Both the position numbers and the translations under genes were made by a program. Positions 12,385 to 25,016 of a DNA stretch of 64,000 nucleotides are shown one piece after another. The notes under the pieces are model-generated. The model ran no database searches and was not told the origin of the DNA. It saw only the letters and a program-made list of their open reading frames with translations. Position 1 is the first letter of the stretch. Every line of letters begins with the position of its first letter. The DNA is from Ptychodera flava (lineage: Eukaryota > Hemichordata > Enteropneusta > Ptychoderidae): contig NW_027248277.1 of NCBI RefSeq assembly GCF_041260155.1, positions 1,400,501-1,464,500 of the forward strand. Direction: 5' to 3'.

Positions 12385-13800
12385 TGTAACACGGTTAGCA
12401 ATATGTTGATGTATTTTTTGTTTACACCAACATTAATATTTTCCCGAGTAGAAATGCAACTCATCTGCTGTGTTTTGAGCTATGGCTCCAAATGATAGAA
12501 TTTCCCTTTCTTTTTCCCAAATTCTTTCTTCCAAGTGAGAACTATATGTCTCCTGTTAAATTACGATATTATATATGGTTTTCTTAGACCAATTGAAAAT
12601 AGCTTTGAGCTAGGTGGGATCACGTAGTCCCTCACATTCAAAGTGACGATCTTAACAGAATTCGTGAGAGCTCGAAGACAAAGCAAAAAATCTTACACTT
12701 TCTTTGAGAAAATCAAGTTTCTCTAGGTAGCTTTAGTGTCACTCAATCGGAACTGGCATATTTATTCGCCGACTCTGGACACCAGGCTTCGCATCTTATC
12801 TTTTCACGTCCTCGCTCAACTGGAGACGGAGGCGATCTAATATCGCTAGTTTTTGATTTTTTTCCGTATAATGTTACTTTCACTGAAATGCCCCTTTCTC
12901 GGGTTCTTTGCTTATGGCTGATTTGCATCTGCTTCTTGATCTGCTTTTCCATCTGACTCTTCCAAACCCTGTCTTTGTTCCTCTTTCGACTGTGACCGCG
13001 TTAATGACCTAGTCTCTGCATCTTGGGCAGCAGTCTTGTGGGACAGAGTCGGGTTTCATTGGTCTTTGGGCGTTTCCGACATGGTTGCGTCTGAAAACTG
13101 ATGTACTTCAGCTTGCACTGTCATTTGTCGTGGTTGCTGAGGAGACATACTCTTATTCAGGGCTTTTTTAATCAAGTCTTCTGCTTCCTTAGCTTTCACA
13201 GAAATAGATTCCATGAACTGATCTACCAGCTCTGTACCAATTCTGGACCCATCCTCGCAAAATGAGCGTACTGGTTACAGTTAGAACATTGCTTTTGATT
13301 TTGCTTTTCACAGTCTCTACCAAGATGACCACTTTCTTTCCATATATAGCAAACTGGCGGCGATTTTTTCCTGCATTCTGGGGGGTTTGTGCCCTTGCTC
13401 TCTACAAATAGAGCATTCACGTTCTAGTCCCGTGTAGAAAATTCGTATGTTGTACCTTTTTTCTATACCACAGGAGTCGACACACTTCATCTCAACGAAG
13501 TTTGAATTGGTCTTTCAGACGTGCACATAATAGTATCTGAGGCCATTGAAGTACTTGGTGCCATCGTCTAGATCAGTGACAGTGCATTTGATTACTGGCA
13601 ACTCTCTGACGCAGAAAGAGTCTAAAAAGCTACCAACAGCAGTGTCTAGAACGTGGAGTTAGATGTCATGAATTGATATTCTAATTCTATTGTCCGTTTC
13701 AAGCTCAGCTGATTTCAAAATGGCGTGAATACCAGCAATGTCAAGTCCAGAAACCAAGAGTTCGCTTTTAGAGCTTACGTTTCTTTGCATATATTATCCA
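12385..13800 (-). mobile_element. Tx1/L1-like LINE relic, unit 3
   Basis: This duplicated copy has its zinc-knuckle frame at 13420-13223 and its basic C-terminal tail at 12952-12743. The ORF2 endonuclease start lies at about 12640 and has the same one-base loss as unit 2, which suggests units 2 and 3 share a more recent ancestor for this segment. Confidence 0.75.
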
Positions 13801-13980
13801 TCGTTTTCCTAGAGTATACGCCTAAAGACAAACGAAAAAAGCCTCAAAATATGGCGGGACTTACACTTTAAGATTGTGAAAATTCTTCTTTCTCAAAGAC
13901 TTTGAAATGAGTGAAAAAGTGATAGATAAGACCACTACTGACCAATCACAAGACACACATTGACTCACATTGACTCACAT

Positions 13981-14562
13981 ATCATTTCATGATATGAAAG
14001 GGACCATCTTCCCATGGTATAGCATTGTCCACTCACCCATGCTCAACCAGGCTGTGCGTATTTACATAACATTTGCTTATACTGAGTATCCTTGCATAAA
14101 CAATAAATCACTTATAAATAATAAACTGTTTACTGTTAGATTTAGTGTTACTGTTTACTACTGTTTTGCTGTGAGTGGACAGTGCGGGGGCCATACCCGT
14201 CTGAAGATGACCCTTCCTTATCACATGATGGAAGCTGTAAACCTTGAGCTTTTTTCCCATGATTCAAAGTACATGGGCAACTTCCTGTGCTATTTTTATC
14301 GGTTTTTGTAAAAAATCGCACGCGTTATAAATGGCGAAAAAAGCTTTTCCGGGAGGAGTGATCACAAAACTAGCACATATGTAAAAATCGTCCTTTGTGA
14401 ACTTCCCCTTTAATTAGTGAATGTTGATTATGCTCATGATTTATTAAAATTTACAAAAAATGGGGAGAAAGAAGGACCACCAGACCAAGTTGCAGGACCA
14501 ATGAATTGATTTTGCTACTGGTCTCATGACCACTGGATTGAAAATGGATTTGCTCACCCCTG
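13981..14562. mobile_element. 5'-deleted hAT-like element, unit 3
   Basis: Same truncated element and same junction as in unit 2, with the 3' terminal repeat ending at 14562. Confidence 0.75.
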
Positions 14563-14765
14563 GTTTTGTAATACAGACAACGACCAAAATATTTTCAACA
14601 TAATTGTGAGATACACGAGGACCGTTGTCCCATTAACAATAAACCTGTTGGTAGATAATAATTGATATCCTTGGGACTTAAAATGAGGAATAATTTCTGT
14701 ATTGCATATCTAGTACTAGATTTATAAATGAGAAGTACAAACTCTGGTAAATCTGCTGTACTTAC

Positions 14766-17700
14766 ACTATCTGTGTTCAGTTGGAGTTTTATCAGCAACT
14801 CCTTCTGTGACTGCTATGTCAGATTTCTGATCATTGTCTCACCCTGAAATTGTTCATGTCAAAGTAAAACAGAATTTGTGACATATTTGGTGTTTCATTG
14901 GTATTAACTTAATCAAAATATGACCCATGTAGAATGTTCCACAGTTACTATATTTTCATATTGCGAAATATCAGCAGCTGCCATGTAAGTATACCCTCCT
15001 AGTAGGTTGCCTTTTGGTTGTTGCCAACTTGAAGGTGATCAATTATTTTTCAATGATTTTAAACTTACATCAATGTGTATCTCTTCAGCATCCATTAATT
15101 CAATGACATCATGGTAGACTTTGACTGGTTTAAGTCCACCACAATCTCCTGAATGAGAAAAGTTAAATGGTATTTAGACATCTCTACTGTTTTGATATAG
15201 TACCACAGGCTAAATTTAAGTAAGCTGTTAATATTTCACTTTTTATGATTTCAACCATATATGACATAATTTAGGATATTCCGTAGAAGATGAAGACATG
15301 GAAATAAAGTGAATGTAATCCAAAGTGTTAGAATGATGAGGGAAGGCATATAGACCCTAACTCTGCACTGCATTCAAATCCAGGGCCTGACTCTGATAAC
15401 CAAACATATATAGTCACTCTTTAATAATTCATAAGTATTGTGGAATTGCATATCATTATTTTATAATGTAAAATATTGAGAAACATCAGGTGTATAATCA
15501 AGTCCAGTAGTTACACAACTCATATGAGGAACATCATTAGACACTGTAAACTTACTATTTATGAAGAATAGTTCCAGTTCATCAAATCTGGCTTTGTCAT
15601 ATGTTGCTTTCAACTTGAGTTGTAATCCAACTTTGTCAGCCTCCTCTCTCATCTTATCATGTATGAATAGTGGTTCAAATGAGTCAGGAAAACTACCAGA
15701 TAGACACGTTTGTTCTAATCTCTACAGGTTATACAGAATGCGTAGGTTAATGTGGATTGCTAATGAACGCTTTTTGGTACCGTTACTTTGACTGGACCTA
15801 AGTGCTCCGTACATTAGTTGTTTACTGTCTGTTGGCTTTCTTCATTAGCAATCACCTCACTGGTATTTTTGTCAAATTATACTTTGCACCTTTTCATTGC
15901 ATCTGTCAGTTATTATTTTTTCCTTGATGCTCTGTGTTTGGTTTTTTCATACATTTCTTCATCAACTTCAACAAGCACCTCAAAATTACCAGTTTCTATA
16001 GGATAGAGAGCAATGAACAAAAAACATGTTTGGGATCTCTGTTTCTGTAAATTTGATTCTTTCTTCCTGTAAGCTGTGAGATTTAGTTGCAAAAAATTGA
16101 ATATCCAATGATTTCCCACTAAAACCAATCTCATCACAATTATTGCAAGAGGAAATATCTACAGACATTTAATATTATTTTAAAACATCCAATATACAAC
16201 TAATTTTAATGTAATCACTAGTATAAAAGGTGTGATGTATGAAATTATGATTAGTAGCTATGTTTTAAATCCTACATATAACGATACATTTTAAATTAAC
16301 ACTTCATGCAAATAAAATAGCAACTATTAAATCATATATGAGCCATGGAATGAGAAAAGGGCCCTCTTGCTAAAAAATCACTTTTGAGTTTTTATCATAA
16401 TAATATACTATGACACTTAAATTTTCATTTGATCAAGTTTTAGGGTCAGGTCAGGCCTAATTTGCATATTTATGCATAATTTGCATATGTAATGAGTCAG
16501 TTTGGCTTCAGTCATGTTGATTACAAATACTTATATACAGCTAATTATTCAGGCTTTCCTGAAATTATATTGTTGTTTTCAATATTGAATACGATGTATT
16601 GTATTTCTGTCATATTGCAGAGCTTTCCTTTTCAAAACTAGACTTAATAAATAAACAAACAATAATTGAAAAGAGTGGAACATTGCCAGCAACTGCAATA
16701 TTTAAAGATAAACTGAGAAACTAAGAAAAATATAACCAAGTCTCTCTAAAAAGGACAGTAGCTTTTTCTTTTGATAGTTTTCCAGTATCTTTGTTCTTTA
16801 TATCAAATATTTTTTCTCATTCTAATTTTAAAAGTATGTTAAAACATTAAAATTTGTCAAGCTATATTAAGTAAAACACATGACTGTAAGCCCGGACTAA
16901 AATTCATGCTGGCGACAGGATTACACATTTTGTGTGCTTACACTACAGCGTGTCTATGTGTGATTCTTGAAATCTTAACAAGTCATCACATCAAAGAGAG
17001 TACGACAAACGCTGTGAGCTTTAATACTGAAAAATTCATCGACCATTTCATCATTCGTAATGTCTGTCTCTGTAATATTACTGTTGACCATAGTTTCTTC
17101 GAGTCCGGGTATTCAATGTCATGGCTTACACTTGCATTTCCGCTGCCAGCAGTACTCATACTGATACTGAATTCGTCTGCACTGTTCAACACAGCCGTCA
17201 ACACTCATCGATAGAAAGATATTTATGTGCAATGTCCACGAAATAATCCAGGCCAGGCGTTTTGTCCAGAAAAATAACAGAGTCGCATATTTAGGTGATA
17301 TACCTGCCTCTGTTAGACTCATTGGAGAAATACGACCCTCAATGCTGACGACGACAATGTCGACTGTACCACGCTCACACATGTAAACAACGTTCAAAAT
17401 GGCGGCTAAAGTACAGCGTTGATAACTTACCCTGTTCTAAGAGGTCATATGATTACCCACAAGTCATCTGAGTGGGCAAAATACGGGATAAATTCCATCA
17501 GACTCCGCAATGCATGAGTGGAAATTAGCTGTTTTCATGCGGGAACTTTAAACGCGTTTTTCTATTATTATGCAAATTTGCCGAGAGGGCCCTTTTCTCA
17601 TTCCACGGCCCATATAGTGTTCAATAATTTTTTGCAAATCTAAATGTTCTGAAATTTTTGTATAAAGGTGGTTAATTGGTTTACAAACAGAAAATACCAA

Positions 17701-18088
17701 TTAAAACTAAATCTACATATTTAGACCCGACCATGATGGTATTATTGTATACTATGAATCATAAGGAGCAGGTCACTCATACTCAACTAGTTGGGTCATT
17801 GCTTGTTTTAGAAAAATGTTGAAATACAGTGAGCACATGCGTATTCACTAATGGTTAGCTTATCCCATAAGTGTATGCAAATATCAGATATGAAAGTATA
17901 GCTCACCATTGCAATCACCTATGCTAGATCAGATGATGATGGTGGTGGTGTAGTTGTATATCTGTACTCAGTGTTTCTGTTCTTTGAACTGTTTCTTAGA
18001 CCTCATGAAAAGTTTTATCAGTCTTCTCTGCAAACCCATAACATGTTGTTATCTCGTTTCTCTTCTTTTTCCTGCCTTCTTCAGCTTC
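14766..18088 (-). pseudogene. Exon ladder A-E of the host gene, unit 3 (intron carries a transposon)
   Basis: Equivalent exons lie at 17907-18088 (A, three small indels), 15861-16158 (B), 15556-15721 (C, 166 nt), 15069-15148 (D, 80 nt and open) and 14766-14813 (E). A 1.27-kb transposon sits in the intron between A and B. C and D keep length and frame exactly; A and B do not. Confidence 0.55.
16340..17611. mobile_element. 1.27-kb terminal-inverted-repeat transposon in unit 3
   Basis: Present in unit 3 only. The termini are inverted repeats of about 27 bp (GAGCCATGGAATGAGAAAAG on the left, matching the reverse complement of the right end with two mismatches), containing GGGCCC. Comparison with the empty site in units 1, 2 and 4 gives an exact 4-bp target duplication, ATAT (16336-16339 and 17612-17615). 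Inside there are only short frames (for example minus 17397-17119); none resembles a transposase I know, so it is probably non-autonomous. The 4-bp duplication does not by itself decide the superfamily. Confidence 0.85.
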
Positions 18089-18839
18089 CTTTACTATTTA
18101 CAACATCCTGAGAGAGCAGCTCTTATCAGACTATACGGCTCAGGTGACTGTATTTTCAAGATAGTAAATTTCTTGAACGGAATTAAGCTTGACCTCATGA
18201 AAATATAATCAATTTTCAAATATTCCTTTGCTCATACTAGACACATCAGTTGATTACCTTCTGTGGTTCCACTAATAGATAAGCTTTATGCATTCTAAAA
18301 TTCAACAGCGATTCTAAAGGTGGTAAAATTATGAGCTGTCTCACTATAAAGAAGACTTAGGTCACTCCAGGTCATCACATACGCCATATATCATTCACCC
18401 ATTCGTGTTTATTACATTTTTTATGGCCACGAGTAATACATTTTTATTGTTTATTACCGGTAATAACCGAACATATCAAAAATTGCAGCCTCAATAAAAT
18501 TTGAGTATCTTGCGGCAAACATTTGACCGTTTGTTTGCAATAACATAAAAAGAAATGATAAATGTGTTTTGTTGTCGTAGAAAACATTTTTAATGGTCAT
18601 AAAGCATTACATTGTAAATGTCTAAAAAACACATAGAGTCACCTTTGGATACCAACAGCCACAGCAAGTTTGTATTGGACACAATAATTTCAAAATCAGA
18701 GATCTACATCTTGACTGGGCAATGTTTTGAATACTGTTTCCACAATAGAGGCACCTACGAGAATTATCGAATGTTTATTATATAAGTTATAGGATATATC
18801 ATCTGTAATATCAACCTAAATAAGTCAGAGGAAAGCATG

Positions 18840-20245
18840 TTCATGTAACACGGTTAGCAATATGTTGATGTATTTTTTGTTTACACCAACATTAATATTT
18901 TCCCGAGTAGAAATGCAACTCATCTGCTGTGTTTTGAGCTATGGCTCCAAATGATAGAATTTCCCCTTTCTTTTTCCCAAATTCTTTCTTCCAAGTGAGA
19001 ACTATATGTCTCCTGTTAAATTACGATATCATATATGGTTTTCTTAGACCAATTGAAAATAGCTTTGAGCTAGGTGGGATCACGTAGTCCCCTCACATTC
19101 AAAGTGACGATCTTAACAGAATTCGTGAGAGCTCGAAGACAAAGCAAAAAATCTTACACTTTCTTTGAGAAAATCAAGTTTCTCTAGGTAGCTTTAGTGT
19201 CACTCAATCGGAACTGGCATATTAATCGCCGACTCTGGACACCAGGCTTCGCATCTTATCTTTTCACGTCCTCGCTCAACTGGAGACGGAGGCGATCTAA
19301 TATCGCTAGTTTTTGATTTTTTTCGTATAATGTTACTTTCACTGAAATGCCCTTTCTCGGGTTCTTTGCTTATGGCTGATTTGCATCTGCTTCTTGATCT
19401 GCTTTTCCATCTGACTCTTCCAAACCCTGTCTTTGTTCCTCTTTCGACTGTGACCGCGTTAATGACCTAGTCTCTGCATCTTGGGCAGCAGTCTTGTGGG
19501 ACAGAGTCGGGTTTCGTTGGTCTTTGGGCGTTTCCGACATGGTTGCGTCTGAAAACTGATGTACTTCAGCTTGCACTGTCATTTGTCGTGGTTGCTGAGG
19601 AGACATACTCTTATCAGGGCTTTTTTAATCAAGTCTTCTGCTTCCTTAGCTTTCACAGAAATAGATTCCATGAACTGATCTACCAGCTCTGTACCAATTC
19701 TGGACCCATCCTCGCAAAATGAGCGTACTGGTTACAGTTAGAACATTGCTTTTGATTTTGCTTTTCACAGTCTCTACCAAGATGACCACTTTCTTTCCAT
19801 ATATAGCAAACTGGCGGCGATTTTTTCCTGCATTCTGGGGGGTTTGTGCCCTTGCTCTCTACAAATAGAGCATTCACGTTCTAGTCCCGTGTAGAAAATT
19901 CGTATGTTGTACCTTTTTTCTATACCACAGGAGTCGACACACTTCATCTCAACGAAGTTTGGAATTGGTCTTTCAGACGTTGCACATAATAGTATCTGAG
20001 GCCATTGAAGTACTTGGTGCCATCGTCTAGATCAGTGACAGTGCATTTGATTACTGGCAACTCTCTGACGCAGAAAGAGTCTAAAAAGCTACCAACAGCA
20101 GTGTCTAGAACGTGGAGTTGGATGTCATGAATTGATATTCTAATTCTATTGTCCGTTTCAAGCTCAGCTGATTTCAAAATGACGTGAATACCAGCAATGT
20201 CAAGTCCAGAAACCAAGAGTTCGCTTTTAGAGCTTACGTTCTTTG
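18840..20245 (-). mobile_element. Tx1/L1-like LINE relic, unit 4
   Basis: Duplicated copy with ORF1 body at 20216-19944, zinc knuckles at 19877-19680 and the glutamine- and glutamate-rich linker at 19606-19370. The ORF2 start motif near 19090 keeps the open frame seen in unit 1. It is broken by several indels and has no reverse transcriptase. Confidence 0.75.
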
Positions 20246-20439
20246 CATATATTATCCATCGTTTTCCTAGAGTATACGCCTAAAGACAAACGAAAAAAGC
20301 CTCAAAATATGGCGGGACTTACACTTTAAGATTGTGAAAATTCTTCTTTCTCAAAGACTTTGAAATGAGTGAAAAAGTGATAGATAAGACCACTACTGAC
20401 CATCACAAGACACACATTGACTCACATTGACTCACATAT

Positions 20440-21021
20440 CATTTCATGATATGAAAGGGGACCATCTTCCCATGGTATAGCATTGTCCACTCACCCATGC
20501 TCAAACCAGGCTGTGCGTATTTACATAACATTTGCTTATACTGAGTATCCTTGCATAAACAATAAATCACTTATAAATAATAAACTGTTTACTGTTAGAT
20601 TTAGTGTTACTGTTTACTACTGTTTTGCTGTGAGTGGACAGTGCGGGGGCCATACCCGTCTGAAGATGACCCTTTCCTTATCACATGATGGAAGCTGTAA
20701 ACCTTGAGCTTTTTTCCCATGATTCAAAGTACATGGGCAACTTCCTGTGCTATTTTTTATCGGTTTTTGTAAAAAATCGCACGCGTTATAAATGGCGAAA
20801 ATAGCTTTTCCGGGAGGAGTGATCACAAAACTAGCACATATGTAAAAATCGTCCTTTGTGAACTTCCCCTTTAATTAGTGAATGTTGATTAGCTCATGAT
20901 TTATTAAAATTACAAAAAAATGGGGAGAAAGAAGGACCACCAGACCAAGTTGCAGGACCAATGAATTGATTTTGCTACTGGTCTCATGACCACTGGATTG
21001 AAAATGGATTTGCTCACCCTG
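20440..21021. mobile_element. 5'-deleted hAT-like element, unit 4
   Basis: Same truncated element and same junction as in units 2 and 3, ending at 21021; the terminal repeat here has lost one C. Confidence 0.75.
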
Positions 21022-21224
21022 GTTTTGTAATACAGACAACGACCAAAATATTTTCAACATAATTGTGGGATACACGAGGACCGTTGTCCCATTAACAATA
21101 AACCTGTTGGTAGATAATAATTGATATCCTTGGGACTTAAAATGAGGAATAATTTCTGTATTGCATATCTAGTACTAGATTTATAAATGAGAAGTACAAA
21201 CTCTGGTAAATCTGCTGTACTTAC

Positions 21225-23317
21225 ACTATCTGTGTTCAGTTGGAGTTTTAACAGCAACTCCTTCTGTGACTGCTATGTCAGATTTCTGATCATTGTCTCA
21301 CCCTGAAATTGTTCATGTCAAAGTAAAAAGAATTTGTGACATATTTGGTGTTTCATTGGTATTAACTTAATCAAAATATGACCCATGTAGAGTGTTCCAC
21401 AGTTACTATATTTTCATATTACAAAATATCAGCAGTTGCCATGTAAGTATTTACCCTCCTAGTAGGTTGCCTTTTGGTTGTTGCCAACTTGCCAAGGTCA
21501 TCAATTATTTATCAATGATTTTAAACTTACATCAAGGTGTATCTCTTCAGCATCCATTAATTCAATGACATCATGGTAGACTTTGACTGGTTTAAGTCCA
21601 CCACAATCTCCTGAATGAGAAAAGTTAAATGGTATTTAGACATCTCTACTGTTTTGATATAGTACCACAGGCTAAATTTAAGTAAGCTGTTAATATTTCA
21701 CTTTTTATTGATTCAACCATATATGAAATAATTTAGGATATTCCGTAGAAGATGAAGACATGGAAATAAAGTGAATGTAATCCAAAGTGTTAGAATGATG
21801 AGGGAAGGCATATAGACCCTAACTCTGCACTGCATTCAAATCCAGGGCCTGACTCTGATAACCAAACATATATAGTCACTCTTTAATAATTCATAAGTAT
21901 TGTGGAATTGCATATCATTATTTTATAATGTAAAATATTGAGAAACATCAGGTGTATAATCAAGTCCAGTAGTTACACAACTCATATGAGGAACATCATT
22001 AGACACTGTAAACTTACTATTTATGAAGAATAGTTCCAGTTCATCAAATCTGGCTTTGTCATATGTTGCTTTCAACTTGAGTTGTAATCCAACTTTGTCA
22101 GCCTCCTCTCTCATCTTATCATGTATGAATAGTGGTTCAAATGAGTCAGGAAAACTACCAGATAGACACGTTTGTTCTAATCTCTACAGGTTATACAGAG
22201 TGCGTAGGTTAATGTGGATTGCTAATGAACGCTTTTTGGTACCGTTTACTTTGACTGGACCTAAGTGCTCCGTACATTAGTTGTTTACTGTCTGTTGGCT
22301 TTCTTCATTAGCAATCACCTCACTGGTATTTTTGTCAAATTATACTTTGCACCTTTCATTGCATCTGTCAGTTTATTATTTTCTCCTTGATGCTCTGTGT
22401 TTGGTTTTTTCATACATTTCTTCATCAACTTCAACAAGCACCTCAAAATTACCAGTTTCTATAGGATAGAGAGCAATGAACAAACAACATGTTTGGGATC
22501 TCTGTTTCTGTAAATTTGATTCTTTCTTCCTGTAAGCTGTGAGATTTAGTTGCAAAAAATTGAATATCCAATGATTTCCCCACTAAAACCCATCTCATCA
22601 CAATTATTGCAAGAGGAAATATCTACAGACATTTAATATTATTTTTAAAACATCACAATATACAACTAATTTAATGTAATCACTAGTATAAAAGGTGTGA
22701 TGTATGAAATTATGATTAGTAGCTATGTTTTAAATCCTACATATAACGATACATTTTAAATTAACACTTCATGCAAATAAAATAGCAACTATTAAATCAT
22801 ATATAGTGTTCAATAATTTTTGCAAATCTAAATGTTCTGAAATTTTGTTATGAAGGTGGTATAATTGGTTTACAAACAGAAAATACCAATTAAAACTAAA
22901 ATCTACATATTTAGACCCGACCATGATGGTATTATTGTATACTATGAATCATAAGGAGCAGGTCACTCATACTCAACTAGTTGGGTCATTGCTTGTTTTA
23001 GAAAAATGTTGAAATACAGTGAGCACATGCGTATTCACTAATGGTTAGCTTATCCCAAAAGTGTATGCAAATATCAGATATGAAAGTATAGCTCACCATC
23101 GCAATCACCTATGGCTAGATCAGATGATGATGGTGGTGGTAGTTGTATATCTGTACTCAGTGTTTCTGTTCTTTGAACTGTTTCTTGGACCTCATGAAAA
23201 GTTTTATCAGTCTTCTCTGCAAACCCTAACATGTTGTTATCTCGTTTCTCTTCTTTTTCCTGCCTTCTTCAGCTTCCTAGTATTGGATTCTTTTTGTTTC
23301 CATTGTTTACCTTTTTC
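21225..23317 (-). pseudogene. Exon ladder A-E of the host gene, unit 4
   Basis: Equivalent exons lie at 23097-23317 (A, here with a good TTTTCTTTTAG acceptor in unique sequence), 22324-22622 (B, 299 nt), 22018-22183 (C, 166 nt), 21531-21610 (D, 80 nt and open) and 21225-21272 (E). From that acceptor exon A reads a Lys-rich frame that ends in a stop, while the downstream part is open in a different frame. Either the acceptor is elsewhere or the copy is broken. Confidence 0.55.
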
Positions 23318-23329
23318 CTAAAAGAAAAT

Positions 23330-24310
23330 GTCAGTGGTAGGCATTGCAAGGAAGAAAATTCACCAGTTTCTTTTGCACAGCTGTAATTTCTGAAGTCTCC
23401 TTAATATCTGTGCTTGACATGCCAGGTTGCGCGACGGAGGTTTCCATAGTCTCTAGGCCTTTGACTGACATCCCAGGTTGCACTGCTGTAGTTTCTATAG
23501 CTCTAGCCTTTGACTGACATCCCAGGTTGCACTGCTGTAGTTTCTATAGTCTCTAGGCCTTAGACTGACATCCCAGGTTGCACTGCTGTAGTTTCTATAG
23601 TCTCTAGGCCTTAGACTGACATCCCATGTTGCACTGCTGTGGTTTTTATAGTCTCTAAGCCTTTGACTTACATCCCAGGTTGCACTGCTGTGGTTTCTAT
23701 AGTTTCTAGGCCTTTGACTTACATCCCAGGTTGCACTGCTGTGGTGACCATAGTTTCTGGTTCTTTGACCAACATACGAGGATGCACTGCTTTGGTTTCA
23801 GTAGACTCTACGCCTTTGACTGATGACATGCCAGATTGCACTGCTTAAATACCAGCCCTTGCTGTTGCATCCATATATTTTGTGTTTGGAATCCCAAGGC
23901 CCATTTCTGTTGTATCTGCAGACTCTGTATCTTCTGTATATGATACCCCATGTTGCACTGCAATGGTTGCCATACTTTCAAGTCTTTCTATGAATGACCT
24001 CTTGTCTGCTCGGCTTTAATTTCAGCATTTTCCATGCCTTCCAAAACTGATGACCAATCAGTAGTCAATCAATCAATAGTCTCAGGTTGTACTGCTGTGA
24101 TTTCTGTATTCTCCCTATCTTCCCTGACAGTGGCTACAGGTTGTACCGCTGTAGTTTCTGTAGTCTCTCTATCTTCTCTGACAGTGTTCGCAGCTTGTAC
24201 TCCTACAGTCTCAGTTGTCTCTTTGCTACTATTGACTGGCGATCATGATTGCATTGCAGATTCTGTCTTCTGAGCTGTCTCCTTTTCTTGTATTTTCATC
24301 TTCATTTCAT
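23330..24310 (-). pseudogene. Degraded 17-residue-repeat exon of the host gene
   Basis: The minus strand shows a frame that begins after a TTATGTGCAG acceptor near 24310 with a Lys/Glu-rich segment, then Thr/Glu-rich repeats ending in TAVQP. From about 23850 to 23410 follow about nine copies of a 51-bp unit encoding GLETIETTAVQPGMSVK. Several stops interrupt it: a TGA near 24244, a TGA near 24075, and TAA codons in at least four of the nine 51-bp copies at two recurrent positions. There is also a frame change between the two repeat blocks. It lies directly upstream, on the same strand, of exon A of unit 4. I infer that it belongs to the same gene and that the gene is no longer translated in full. 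Confidence 0.55.
23410..23850. repeat. 51-bp minisatellite
   Basis: About nine direct copies of a 51-bp unit (GACATCCCAGGTTGCACTGC core), diverging towards the right end. A related block of 57-bp copies lies at 24075-24215. 51 is a multiple of three, which fits a coding origin on the minus strand. Confidence 0.9.
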
Positions 24311-25015
24311 TTTTACCTGCACATAAATCCAAAACATATTCAATGTAAATATTCCAAATTCGCTATGATCAACTGATACAAATACCATAAATATGAATCC
24401 CTATACACCTCAATCTAAGTTAGAACGCACCTCGAGGACAGATAATCAGACTCTCAAACTTTCCCAATATTTTTCAGTCTCCCACTTGTTAGGCCATCTT
24501 AAAATTCGTGAAGGAACAAACGTTCTCACAGGCTTAGTTCTTTTTTTAAAATAAAAAAAATATTTTCCACGATAAAGTTAACGCAGGGAAAGTACGCATT
24601 GTACTCTTAAATATATCAAGTAAATTTAAGGTAATTTCTTCATAGTATCAAAGTTTGCTCAGTTAACCCTAATTTTACTCCTGATTTTGAAAGGCAAAGG
24701 TTGAAATTTCATTGAGGGAAGTTTATGCAAAGGTCTTGTCTTTTAATTTCAAGGCACATACTACTTTTAAGTAATTCAAATTTTGTGACCTTCTGAAGAC
24801 AACTAGAATTTACAACAGTTGTTATTAAAGGGTCAAAGTCGCCAATTTTTCATGAATCTGTTTGATACGAGATACTACTTATTTTGTTTTACATGTTGAA
24901 AGATACTGATGAATGGGTGACCGTGCATAAATTCAACCCCGGTTTAAGACATGATAAATGAAACCATCGCGAAAATGAATTAATGGTCATGACCATCAGG
25001 GCTCGAAATTAACTT
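24311..25015. other. Non-coding stretch left of the Polinton
   Basis: No gene is visible. At 24997-25014 the sequence CAGGGCTCGAAATTAACT occurs immediately before the first Polinton codons. This looks like a hAT-type terminus, but no partner end is found in the window. Confidence 0.4.
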
Positions 25016-25016
25016 T

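Larger units (their letters stand above)
11629..18088. repeat. Tandem array, unit 3 (with transposon insertion)
   Basis: Third direct copy, 6,460 bp long because a 1,272-bp element is inserted at 16340-17611. Without the insertion and its 4-bp target duplication the length is close to 5,188 bp. It carries the same internal deletion (about 13981) as units 2 and 4. Confidence 0.95.
18089..23277. repeat. Tandem array, unit 4 (last copy)
   Basis: Fourth direct copy, 5,188 bp between anchors. Similarity ends abruptly at 23277-23278, inside exon A, where the sequence continues into a unique segment with a good minus-strand splice acceptor (TTTTCTTTTAG, exon base 23317). Unit 4 is therefore the copy joined to the upstream part of the host gene. 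Confidence 0.95.

Noticed and set aside
23639..24273. Plus-strand frames across the minisatellite
   Set aside because: The minus-strand frame gives polar, repeat-protein-like sequence on the same strand as the flanking exons; the plus frames are its shadows.
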